12,408 nucleotides of DNA, taken from NCBI GenBank assembly GCA_016181215.1, contig JACOZS010000059.1, positions 1-12,408 on the forward strand. The letters are read 5' to 3'. The number at the start of each line of letters is the position of its first letter. Within the stretch, counting starts at the first letter, position 1. The position numbers were made by a program, and so were the translations under genes. The stretch comes from Candidatus Woesearchaeota archaeon. Its GTDB lineage: Archaea; Nanobdellota; Nanobdellia; SCGC-AAA011-G17; JACOZS01. Under the pieces are notes generated by a model, which had not been told where the DNA came from, searched no databases, and saw only the letters and a program-made list of their open reading frames with translations. Positions 1 through 6,238 of this stretch are shown here, piece after piece.

Positions 1-362
1 GATTAATAATTTCAGGGAATGAAGAGAATTTAAAGAAATTTTTCTCTATTATAAGTTATGAATATCATAAAGAGAAACATAAGATTGCAAATTTAGCAAT
101 TGCGTATTTAAACTACAAGAATAAAGTAAAAACTAATAAAATCGATAAGTTAAATAATAAAGATGGAACGATAAGCGTACGTATAAGTAAGGATTTTATC
201 CAATTTAATAATTTTGTTGAAGCTTACTCTTATGGTAATGATGGCTTTGTTATTGACGAGATTGAAGATATAGGAATATTTGATTATGATGATTTTGTTT
301 ACGATATACACGTAAATCATAAAGAACATAATTTTGTTGCAAGTAACTTTACTATATCAAAT
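1..362 (+). mobile_element. C-terminal part of an intein inside rtcB
   Basis: About 120 residues of an intein are visible, read in the codon phase starting at base 3; the N-terminal half lies before the window. The first residues (LISGNEENLKKFF) look like the end of a LAGLIDADG endonuclease domain. The C-terminal splicing half follows: block F is around VYDIHVNHKEHNFVASN (about 297-347), and block G ends FTISN, with the terminal Asn codon at 360-362. The next codon is Cys (363-365), the +1 nucleophile, and the reading continues directly into RtcB as CGVRLVKTN. The residue before the terminal Asn is Ser rather than the usual His, a known but less common variant. The stretch is visibly richer in A/T than the extein. 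From memory, Pyrococcus RtcB carries an intein at this same site. Confidence 0.88.
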
Positions 363-914
363 TGTGGAGTCAGATTAGTTAAAACTAATTTATTTTACAA
401 AGATTTAGAGCCAAAATTAAAGGAAGTAACTGATGAATTATTCAGAACAGTTCCTGCCGGAGTCGGGAGCAAGGGATTTGTTAAAGTAAACAATCAGCAA
501 TTTGACGAAGTTCTTACTTTAGGTTCAGAATGGTGCGTTGAAAATGGATATGGATGGGAACAGGATTTAAGTTACCATGAAGAGAATGGAAGATTAAAAT
601 GGGCGGATCCTTCTAAGATTAGTTCTAAGGCCAGAGACAGAGGAATAAATCAAATCGGCACTTTAGGTTCTGGAAATCATTACCTAGAGATTCAGAGGGC
701 CAAAGTTGTTAATGAACATTTAGCTAAGAAGTTTGGCATAGAAGATGATCAGATTTGTGTGATGGTGCATTGCGGAAGTCGCGGATTTGGACACCAGATT
801 GGAACTGATTACTTAAAAATATTTTCACAGATTATGCCAAAATACAATATTACTGTTAATGACCGTGAACTGGCATGCGTGCGGCTAATATGGCTTTTGC
901 AAACAGACAAGTAA
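363..914 (+). CDS. rtcB: RNA-splicing ligase RtcB, extein segment after the intein, ending early at a frameshift
   Basis: RtcB is the GTP- and Mn-dependent ligase that joins 2',3'-cyclic phosphate and 5'-OH RNA ends, mainly in tRNA splicing. This segment is in frame with the intein. It begins with the Cys of CGVRL (Cys98 in Pyrococcus numbering), a metal ligand that is also the splicing nucleophile. It carries VPAGVGSKGF, then GTLGSGNHYLEIQ with the metal and GMP-binding Asn (675-677), His (678-680) and Glu (687-689), and then VHCGSRGFGHQ with another metal-binding His (768-770). After NDRELAC (to 878) the frame is lost and translation stops at 912-914, after 11 unrelated residues. The two C-terminal catalytic histidines are therefore not in this frame. 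The gene's true start is outside the window, and no archease partner is visible. Confidence 0.85.
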   Translation, partial: CGVRLVKTNLFYKDLEPKLKEVTDELFRTVPAGVGSKGFVKVNNQQFDEVLTLGSEWCVENGYGWEQDLSYHEENGRLKWADPSKISSKARDRGINQIGTLGSGNHYLEIQRAKVVNEHLAKKFGIEDDQICVMVHCGSRGFGHQIGTDYLKIFSQIMPKYNITVNDRELACVRLIWLLQTDK

Positions 915-1459
915 TATTGCACAGGATAAGAGAAGCATTCTCTAAAACATTCAAGGCAAAACCTGAATCTCTAGGAATGGAACTAATTTATGACGTTGCA
1001 CATAATACTGCTAAGCTGGAAAAATACAAGATGGATGGGGAGATTAAAGAACTTTTAGTGCATCGAAAAGGAGCCACTAGATGTTTTGGTCCTGGGCATA
1101 ATGAATTAAATAAATTACATCAACAAACTGGGCAACCTGTTCTTATAGGTGGGAGCATGGAGACTGGTTCTTATTTGTTGGTTGGAACTGAGAAAGCAGA
1201 AGAAACTTTTTACTCAACGTGCCATGGGAGCGGAAGGACAATGTCAAGAACAAAAGCGAAAGGACAAGTAAGAGGGGATCAACTGCAGAAAGACATGGAG
1301 AAAAGAGGAATCTATGTAAGAACAGCTTCATTTTCAGGATTGGCAGAAGAAGCCGGATTTGCTTATAAGCCGATATCAGAAATCGTAGAATCTGTAGAAA
1401 AGGCGGGCATTTCAAAAGCAGTCGTTTCGCTATTTCCTATGGGCAACGTGAAAGGGTAG
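875..1459 (+). CDS. rtcB: RNA-splicing ligase RtcB, C-terminal part in a different frame
   Basis: This is the remainder of RtcB, shifted by one frame from the upstream segment. The ATG at 875 is probably not a real start; it corresponds to the internal region before RAANMAFANRQ of the intact protein. The fragment includes DVAHNTAK with a metal-binding His (1001-1003), VHRKGATRCFGPGH, and CHGSGR with the His that is guanylated during catalysis (1223-1225). It ends in the family-typical MGNVKG at the stop. Compared with intact RtcB, the conserved block around APxxSxEGQxYxxAM between ELAC and RAAN is missing. A simple one-base sequencing error would not explain this. If real, this is a pseudogene; if an assembly collapse, the gene is intact. 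The last 23 bases overlap the convergent endonuclease gene. Confidence 0.82.
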   Translation: MRAANMAFANRQVILHRIREAFSKTFKAKPESLGMELIYDVAHNTAKLEKYKMDGEIKELLVHRKGATRCFGPGHNELNKLHQQTGQPVLIGGSMETGSYLLVGTEKAEETFYSTCHGSGRTMSRTKAKGQVRGDQLQKDMEKRGIYVRTASFSGLAEEAGFAYKPISEIVESVEKAGISKAVVSLFPMGNVKG

Positions 1460-2780
1460 TGAGGTCTTCTTTAGCTTTTGAAACAACATCAAGATATTTT
1501 TCAGCTTTAGGAGTCAAATGATATAATGTTTTATTTTTCTCCTTGAAAGAATTTAAAAAACCTCTTTTTTTGTAACGATGAAGAGCCATATTAGAAGTAT
1601 TATATGGTATTTTGTTTGCTATACTGAATTTTCTTATACTTGTTGGTTCTTTGATTTCGTTTAATCTATCAAAAAACGTTTTAATATAGTAATTTGATAT
1701 GAACGAGGACAATAATTTTTTTCTGTTTTTATAATGCCCATCAAATAGATCATTCTCCATAAAGAAAAGTATAGAATTTAGATCTGTTGAAATAGTTATT
1801 TTAATACTATATGAGGTAGAATTAATATTAAATAATTTTAAAATATTCATAAAATCAATTCTACTTTGATAGTCTCCTTCAGATAAAACTATAGATGCCC
1901 CATTATCATTTTTATGTAGAGTTATAGTTCCGTCCCCTAGAATATATTTTATTATAAATCCCCTATAGAATTCTTTGGCATATTCATTATGCATAATATA
2001 ACTAACCAGATCCTTTCTTAATTTTTTTAATATGGAATTCATTACATGGTTTAAAATTTTACTACTTATGTAAGAAGAATATGCCACTTTTGTAATAGTT
2101 TTACTTTTAGTCATATAACCGCATTTAATAGTTAGCTCGTTAGAGAAATTTTTTATAGATGAATTAATATCTTCCTTGCTTAATTGTGGATTATAAATCA
2201 AACCAAATTTCCATCTTTTTCTATCAATTCCCAGAATTTCAGCAACCTCCAAAAATATTTTATGTTCCTTGATTAATATATTTGTAAAGTCAAAGTGATA
2301 GCCATATTTTCTAGATTCCGCCTGCATCAAACCAAAGAATTCTCCAAGTTTTCTATTAATTGGAATATAACGTTTTAGTTCTATAGGTTTTGCAGATCCT
2401 CCATATTTAGAGGAGCTCCAAAAACGTACCCACTTTTCACCGTTTTTTAAAAAGGTATCTACCATAAGGTCTTTTAACTCTAAAGACAATAAATCAAAGT
2501 AATCCTTCCTAAATGATTTAATCCTCTGTTTATTTACTTTCTTAAGTTCAACAAGCTTTATGGTATCGCCCTCTTTTAAATTGAATTTTTTTATAATCTC
2601 TCTTGGAATCTTTCTTCTAACTTGCCGGTACTTTCTAGATGGTTGCTTTGTTGGAGTCCTTAGATAGAAATAAGCATCATTACTATTTTTTCTTATACTT
2701 ACTCTTATAAAGTCATTAGTCTGATATTTTTCAAATGACTTTTTAGGTAGCGTTATCCTATACTCTTTATCTACAATCAT
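1437..2780 (-). CDS. Free-standing LAGLIDADG homing-endonuclease-like protein with AbrB-like and winged-helix domains
   Basis: This 447-residue protein has three visible parts. Residues about 5-30 and 52-78 (for example IPREIIKKFNLKEGDTIKL) resemble tandem SpoVT/AbrB swapped-hairpin DNA-binding units. The centre has two degenerate LAGLIDADG helices: LGEFFGLMQAES near 145-156 and FIIKYILGDGTI near 275-286. Both end in an acidic residue, as needed for metal binding and DNA cleavage, although a usual Gly in the second helix is Lys. Residues about 378-430 look like a winged helix. It is very A/T-, Lys- and Asn-rich compared with the metabolic genes, consistent with transfer. It lies tail-to-tail with rtcB, and its last codons are antisense to the rtcB 3' end. 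A TATA box 26 bases before the ATG suggests a leaderless mRNA. Cleavage activity and target are unproven; it could be a regulator derived from such an enzyme. Confidence 0.78.
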   Translation of the reverse strand: MIVDKEYRITLPKKSFEKYQTNDFIRVSIRKNSNDAYFYLRTPTKQPSRKYRQVRRKIPREIIKKFNLKEGDTIKLVELKKVNKQRIKSFRKDYFDLLSLELKDLMVDTFLKNGEKWVRFWSSSKYGGSAKPIELKRYIPINRKLGEFFGLMQAESRKYGYHFDFTNILIKEHKIFLEVAEILGIDRKRWKFGLIYNPQLSKEDINSSIKNFSNELTIKCGYMTKSKTITKVAYSSYISSKILNHVMNSILKKLRKDLVSYIMHNEYAKEFYRGFIIKYILGDGTITLHKNDNGASIVLSEGDYQSRIDFMNILKLFNINSTSYSIKITISTDLNSILFFMENDLFDGHYKNRKKLLSSFISNYYIKTFFDRLNEIKEPTSIRKFSIANKIPYNTSNMALHRYKKRGFLNSFKEKNKTLYHLTPKAEKYLDVVSKAKEDLTTLSRCP

Positions 2781-2802
2781 ACTTATAAAATAAATGATTA
2801 CC

Positions 2803-2810
2803 TATATATA
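2803..2810 (-). promoter_or_regulatory. TATA box for the endonuclease gene
   Basis: TATATATA (reads the same on both strands) is centred about 26 bases upstream of the minus-strand ATG at 2780-2778. In archaea this spacing puts the transcription start at or next to the start codon, so the mRNA would be leaderless. No Shine-Dalgarno-like sequence is seen before this ATG, which agrees. Confidence 0.5.
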
Positions 2811-2880
2811 CCTTACGCGATAGTCTAGAAATCATGTCTACTTTAGGAATATATATTTCAAGAAATAGAGATTACTATTA

Positions 2881-2905
2881 AATTTCGGAAATTTTCCGGA
2901 AAATT
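2881..2905. repeat. Two adjacent palindromes, possible operator
   Basis: AATTTTCCGGAAAATT at 2890-2905 is a perfect 16-base palindrome. It abuts, and slightly overlaps, the odd-length palindrome AATTTCGGAAATT (2881-2893), which is perfect except for its central base. The pair is about 70 bases upstream of the endonuclease TATA box. Tandem palindromes suit binding by a dimeric protein, for instance one with an AbrB-like domain, but no direct link is shown. Confidence 0.35.
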
Positions 2906-2959
2906 AGGTTGTGAATCTTTGAAAAATAAGGATAATTGATTTATATGCCAAACTAATAT

Positions 2960-3160
2960 GGTCTTCGCACATATGGCGTTATGTGTAATCCGCATCAGCT
3001 CGCCAGAAAAGTAACATTTATTAAACTCCCCATTTTAACAATATTCTTAATGAAGATTTAACTAAAATCAGATAGGTGGGCTACGGCGGATTTTTTCGCC
3101 TTCGGCCCGAACCCTGTTACACTCTCACTCCACTTTGTTCCATTCTGGGAAACTAACAAG
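2960..3160 (+). ncRNA. Candidate structured RNA, three consecutive hairpins
   Basis: Hairpin A pairs 2967-2973 with 2980-2986 around a six-base loop. Hairpin B spans 3069-3116: CAG/CTG, GGT/ACC and GGGC/GCCC steps lead to a GGCGGA/TTCGCC stem (3085-3090 with 3095-3100) closed by a TTTT loop, with small bulges between. Hairpin C is weaker, around 3133-3160 (TTCC with GGAA, or TTGTT with AACAA). The segment stands out because unselected spacers in this window are A/T-rich and unstructured. A TATA-like TTTATAT near 2940-2946 could start a plus-strand transcript near 2970. The strand is uncertain because the stems fold on either strand. I recognise no known RNA family. Confidence 0.3.
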
Positions 3161-3218
3161 TATAAGATTTACACCTTGCTCTAATGTGAAGGGATAATCT
3201 ATATTGTAATGACGTAAA

Positions 3219-3227
3219 TTTTATAAA
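3219..3227 (+). promoter_or_regulatory. TATA box for the sugar-kinase operon
   Basis: TTTATAAA lies about 27 bases before the ATG at 3250, the spacing expected for a leaderless archaeal transcript. No ribosome-binding sequence is present between it and the start. It probably drives both the kinase and the overlapping dehydrogenase gene. Confidence 0.55.
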
Positions 3228-3249
3228 CCAAGTAAACCAATTTATTTTT

Positions 3250-4188
3250 ATGCGGGGGAGAATAATTGGTTTTGATGTTGGTGGGAGTAATATAAGAGCT
3301 GCTAACTACACATCGGATGGTAGGATTTGTATTAAACGAATTTGTGATTCTGTAATTGGAGATAAAAGTGGATTACTAGGAACAATAAGAAATCTTGTAA
3401 AGAATCCTGATAATTATTTTAAAGGAGATATTTATTCTTTTGGACTTCCTGGGCCAGTTCACGATCAGACTTTATTAAGAGCACCCCCTTTAGAACTTAA
3501 TGAGCCGATATCTGCTTCTGAATTAGAGGACTTGTTGGATGGAACAGTGGTGTTTAATAACGATGTGAATAATGCAGCCTTATCTGAACTAAATTTAGGA
3601 GCAGGAATTAAACACGACCTCTCTAGTTTTTTCTTGCTAACTTTAAGTTCAGGAATCGGCGGAGCCTTGGTGTTGAATAATAAGGTTTGCAATGAGTTTC
3701 CATGCGAGTTTGGACATACTGTTGTTGAGAGAAATGAACTTAAAGCAAATAAATGCAGTTGCGGCAATTTTGGCTGCTGGGGTGGGCAAGCATCTGGATA
3801 TGGAATACTAAAGATGGCTCAGAGAGAACTTGGTTCTTCAGAAATAGTTACAGGAAGAAGAATAGAACTAAGAAGGACTGAGGATATATTCCAATTGGCA
3901 GGAGATGAAACTAATAGAGAAGGTTTTATCAGTTCTGCTCTTATTCGTGGAATTAGAGATTATAATGCGCAAGGCATAGGAAACATAGTAAATGTTTTTG
4001 GTGAGATTCCTATTGTTATTATGGGTGGGCTTGGTTTGAATCAGTTTGAAAGAATAATCCCAGGTAAGGAGGATATTGCAAGATATACTATTAATCCAGT
4101 TCCAAACGTATTAAGATCTGAATTAGGCGATGATGGCGGGTTGTTAGGTGCATATATCTATGCGAGGGGCTTGAGAAATGAGCCTTAG
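3250..4188 (+). CDS. ROK-family sugar kinase, probably glucokinase
   Basis: This 312-residue cytoplasmic enzyme would phosphorylate a hexose, most likely glucose, using ATP. Visible ROK features in order are the phosphate-binding DVGGSNIR (9-16), FGLPGPV (64-70), the catalytic base Asp105 in NNDVNNAA, SSGIGGAL (133-140), and EFGH (153-156). Then comes the ROK zinc site formed by His156 with Cys169, Cys171 and Cys176 in CSCGNFGC. MGGLGLN (258-264) and DDGGLLGA (294-301) complete the ATP-side fold. Length is normal for the family. The start is supported by the TATA spacing and by the first beta strand beginning at residue 4. The stop overlaps the start of the next gene by 11 bases, so the two are co-transcribed and probably translationally coupled. 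Specificity for glucose rather than another hexose or N-acetyl sugar is inferred from the neighbour. Confidence 0.85.
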   Translation: MRGRIIGFDVGGSNIRAANYTSDGRICIKRICDSVIGDKSGLLGTIRNLVKNPDNYFKGDIYSFGLPGPVHDQTLLRAPPLELNEPISASELEDLLDGTVVFNNDVNNAALSELNLGAGIKHDLSSFFLLTLSSGIGGALVLNNKVCNEFPCEFGHTVVERNELKANKCSCGNFGCWGGQASGYGILKMAQRELGSSEIVTGRRIELRRTEDIFQLAGDETNREGFISSALIRGIRDYNAQGIGNIVNVFGEIPIVIMGGLGLNQFERIIPGKEDIARYTINPVPNVLRSELGDDGGLLGAYIYARGLRNEP

Positions 4189-5119
4189 CATTGGATTTAT
4201 TGGATTGGGAAGGATGGGAGGACCAATGGCATCAAGATTAGCCAGCATGGGATACGAGATTTATGGTTACGATAAAGAGAAAAAGAAAAACCCCCCCTTT
4301 AGACAATTTATACAAGCCTCTGGATATGGAAATCTGGCAGAATTAGTTCATAAAAGTGAAACTTCTTTATTCTGGATTCAGACGCCTCATGATGCATGTG
4401 ATGTTGTGTTACAAGAGCTGAATCCTTGCTTAAGGAGTGGTGATATTATTGTTAATGGAGCCAATTCTAATTGGGAAGATGAGAAAAGAAGAGCGTTAAG
4501 CCTAGCAGTGCGCGGAATAGATTATCTTGATGCAGGAACTAGCGGAGGATTAGAAGGGGCTTTTAATGGAGTGAATTTTACTATAGGCGGAAGGGAAGAA
4601 GCTTTTAGGAAGGTAAGAGGAGTTTTTAATATATTATCGCAAGGAAGAGGCGTTTATTATGTTCAGTTGAAGAAAGGAACAGGAATTGTTCCCAGTTATG
4701 GCCTTGGTGCATTAATTAAGTCTGTTCATAATGCCATAGAGTATGGTGCTATGCAAGCATATGCTGAAGGACTTGATTTGTTAGCACGAATTTCGGGTTT
4801 AGACAGATCGCAGTTATCTGAGATTGCAGGGAATTGGAATAAAGGGGCATTGATTAGATCTGAACTTTTAGGATATTTTGAAAAGGCGCTGAATAATAAA
4901 GAGTTGGAGGACATAGTTCCTAAAGTTGGAAGCGCTGGACCATGGGCAAGAGATATATTAACCCTTGCTAGACAGAAGGGAGTTGATATGCCTGCTCTTG
5001 AAGCAGCATTAGATGTTAGAGATGATCACAGGGGCAGTGAGTTTACAAGACAGTTACTGGCTGCTACGAGAAAAGAGTTTGGCGGGCATGCTTATACTGT
5101 TAAACCGGTAAGAGGATAG
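4178..5119 (+). CDS. gnd: 6-phosphogluconate dehydrogenase, short YqeC/GndA-like type, probably NAD-dependent
   Basis: This enzyme oxidatively decarboxylates 6-phosphogluconate to ribulose 5-phosphate. Its 313 residues match the short form of the family rather than the 470-residue form. The Rossmann motif GFIGLGRMG is at 6-14. Strand two ends in Asp32 (GYDKEKK), an acidic residue that normally favours NAD over NADP. Substrate-site motifs are VNGANSNWED (92-101), DAGTSGGLEG (118-127) and KSVHNAIEYGAMQ (181-193), with the catalytic Lys181 and Glu188 spaced as in the well-studied enzyme. The C-terminal FGGHAYTVK is family-typical. It overlaps the sugar-kinase gene by 11 bases. The oxidative steps that should connect the two reactions (glucose 6-phosphate dehydrogenase, lactonase) are not in the window. 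A run of seven C follows five A at 4286-4297 without breaking the frame. Confidence 0.88.
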   Translation: MSLSIGFIGLGRMGGPMASRLASMGYEIYGYDKEKKKNPPFRQFIQASGYGNLAELVHKSETSLFWIQTPHDACDVVLQELNPCLRSGDIIVNGANSNWEDEKRRALSLAVRGIDYLDAGTSGGLEGAFNGVNFTIGGREEAFRKVRGVFNILSQGRGVYYVQLKKGTGIVPSYGLGALIKSVHNAIEYGAMQAYAEGLDLLARISGLDRSQLSEIAGNWNKGALIRSELLGYFEKALNNKELEDIVPKVGSAGPWARDILTLARQKGVDMPALEAALDVRDDHRGSEFTRQLLAATRKEFGGHAYTVKPVRG

Positions 5120-5148
5120 TAGCTTCTTCAAAATAATGTTTGTTTGAC

Positions 5149-5164
5149 CAAAAGGTTTATTAAT
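5149..5164 (+). promoter_or_regulatory. BRE/TATA promoter of the GTPase operon
   Basis: CCAAAAGG followed by TTTATTAAT (5156-5164) is a good archaeal BRE plus TATA combination. Transcription should begin near 5186-5190, leaving a short leader with GGGG at 5191-5194. This rules out the in-frame TTG at 5144 as a start, because it lies upstream of the promoter. Confidence 0.6.
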
Positions 5165-5200
5165 ACTCTTCTGATTTTAAAGACAACAAAGGGGTTAATG

Positions 5201-5836
5201 ATGGTAATTCGGATAATACAGAATTTTATCAAGCGAATGTTTAGTAATTTGTTTAAAGGCAAGAGACATATTAAACTAGGAATTTATGGGCCTCCGAACT
5301 CAGGAAAAACTACGATCGCAAACAGAATTTGCAAAGATTGGCTGGGGGAAGAAATGGGTTCTGTTTCTGCAGTACCTCATGAGACGAGAGAGGTAAACAT
5401 AAAAGAGAAGATTACTGTTAAACACAAAGGAAAGGATATTACTTTTAACCTGATAGACACGCCTGGAATAGCAACAAGAATTGATTTCGAGGATTTTTTG
5501 AAGTATGGATTGAGTGAGAAAGAAGCTAAGAAGAGAGCAAAGGAAGCAACCAAAGGAGTAATAGACGCAATTAAATGGCTTGATGACATGGACTGTGTAA
5601 TAGCTGTACTTGACAGCACATTGAATCCTTACAACCAAGTAAACATTACAATAGTGGGCAATCTAGCAGCAAGGGACATACCTGTTTTGATATGTGCTAA
5701 TAAAATAGACAAGAAAAAATCCAATATTAAGAAAATAGAGGCAGCCTTCCCGCAATACGAAGTGATTCCTATAAGCGCGTTAAAGGGAACCAACATGGAG
5801 GAGTTTTATGAATCCTTGATAAGGGTATTAAAATAA
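5201..5836 (+). CDS. arvA: Era-like small GTPase, ArvA/OapA family (vesicle-forming type)
   Basis: With the start at 5201 the protein has 211 residues; the ATG at 5198 is the near-equal alternative, and GGGG at 5191-5194 is the likely ribosome site. All GTPase motifs are present: P-loop GPPNSGKT (30-37), a candidate switch I Thr62 in PHETRE, DTPG (86-89), NKID (167-170) and SAL (192-194). The first ~20 residues are alternately hydrophobic and basic and could form a membrane-binding amphipathic helix, as in Sar1/Arf proteins. The family assignment rests strongly on the next two genes: archaeal genomes carry this GTPase with DUF2073 and zinc-ribbon genes. In Haloferax the GTPase of this set is required for making extracellular vesicles. 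A role in this organism is inferred, and older annotation calls it simply Era-like. Confidence 0.8.
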   Translation: MVIRIIQNFIKRMFSNLFKGKRHIKLGIYGPPNSGKTTIANRICKDWLGEEMGSVSAVPHETREVNIKEKITVKHKGKDITFNLIDTPGIATRIDFEDFLKYGLSEKEAKKRAKEATKGVIDAIKWLDDMDCVIAVLDSTLNPYNQVNITIVGNLAARDIPVLICANKIDKKKSNIKKIEAAFPQYEVIPISALKGTNMEEFYESLIRVLK

Positions 5837-5838
5837 AA

Positions 5839-5845
5839 GAGGTGA
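5839..5845 (+). promoter_or_regulatory. Strong ribosome-binding site for the DUF2073 gene
   Basis: GAGGTGA sits three bases before the ATG at 5849 and matches the usual archaeal 16S tail complement. It contrasts with the all-G sites used before three of the surface-protein genes in this window. Confidence 0.65.
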
Positions 5846-5848
5846 AAG

Positions 5849-6238
5849 ATGCTAACTTTACAGATTGTGCCTTATGGTGAAATTCATAATTTGGGCTCTG
5901 ATGATAGAATAAAGAAATTGATGAAGATTGTTAAAGATGATAAAATAGTTCTTATGCAAGGCCGCTTAGAACCTGAAGAAGAGACAGGTTTAATACAGAA
6001 GACCATGGAAGAGGTTAAAAAAAGCTTTAGAGGCATAGAGATATGCACAATATATCCTGAAGAACATAGCGTAGAAATATTTGATAAATTAAGAAGCCAA
6101 TTTGCAAAGATGCTGCTGGGGAATAGGGAAGGAATTACTATAATAGGACCAGCAAATATTGTTAAAGAGATAAGAAGAGATCCAAATAAGATACAGCTTT
6201 ATACGTTTAACAAGAGCCCACGGAGAAAAAGAAAGTAA
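5849..6238 (+). CDS. arvB: DUF2073 family protein, ArvB/OapB-type
   Basis: This is a 129-residue soluble protein with no signal peptide or membrane segment. It resembles the archaeal DUF2073 family, with VPYGEI near the N-terminus, DKIVLMQGRLEPEEE (about 31-45), GIEICTIYP (about 62-70), and ITIIGPANIVKEIRRDP near 96-112. The C-terminus is basic (SPRRKRK), which might contact nucleic acid or acidic membrane, but this is a guess. The molecular activity of the family is not known to me. It follows the GTPase gene by 12 bases and overlaps the zinc-ribbon gene by one base (TAATG), so the three form a tight operon. Conserved linkage of these families is the main functional clue. Confidence 0.8.
   Translation: MLTLQIVPYGEIHNLGSDDRIKKLMKIVKDDKIVLMQGRLEPEEETGLIQKTMEEVKKSFRGIEICTIYPEEHSVEIFDKLRSQFAKMLLGNREGITIIGPANIVKEIRRDPNKIQLYTFNKSPRRKRK

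Larger units (their letters stand above)
2781..3249. other. Gene-poor region between the endonuclease and sugar-kinase genes
   Basis: These 469 bases have no convincing protein-coding gene. They hold the endonuclease promoter, a tandem palindrome, a stretch (about 2960-3160) that is less A/T-rich than its flanks and can form three hairpins, and the sugar-kinase promoter. An 18-codon ATG frame at 2958-3014 is too short and lacks a well-placed promoter or ribosome site. I found no tRNA, 5S, SRP or RNase P signature on either strand. Confidence 0.6.

Noticed and set aside
865-915. Archaeal intron or second intein at the rtcB frame break
   Set aside because: Those would add sequence; here coding sequence is missing and nothing is inserted.
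2958-3014. 18-codon open frame starting ATGGTCTTCGCA
   Set aside because: Too short to judge, its TATA-like box is only about 15 bases away, and the segment is better explained as part of a structured RNA candidate.
3069-3190. 5S rRNA, SRP RNA or RNase P RNA in the spacer
   Set aside because: A few short resemblances (CCCGAAC, CTGGGAAAC) occur, but the helix I pairing of 5S, the GGAA/AGCAG motif of SRP helix 8 and the conserved RNase P blocks are absent on both strands.
5144-5200. TTG start adding 19 residues to the GTPase
   Set aside because: The extension overlaps a strong BRE/TATA promoter (5149-5164) and would start before transcription does; ATG at 5198/5201 has GGGG just upstream.
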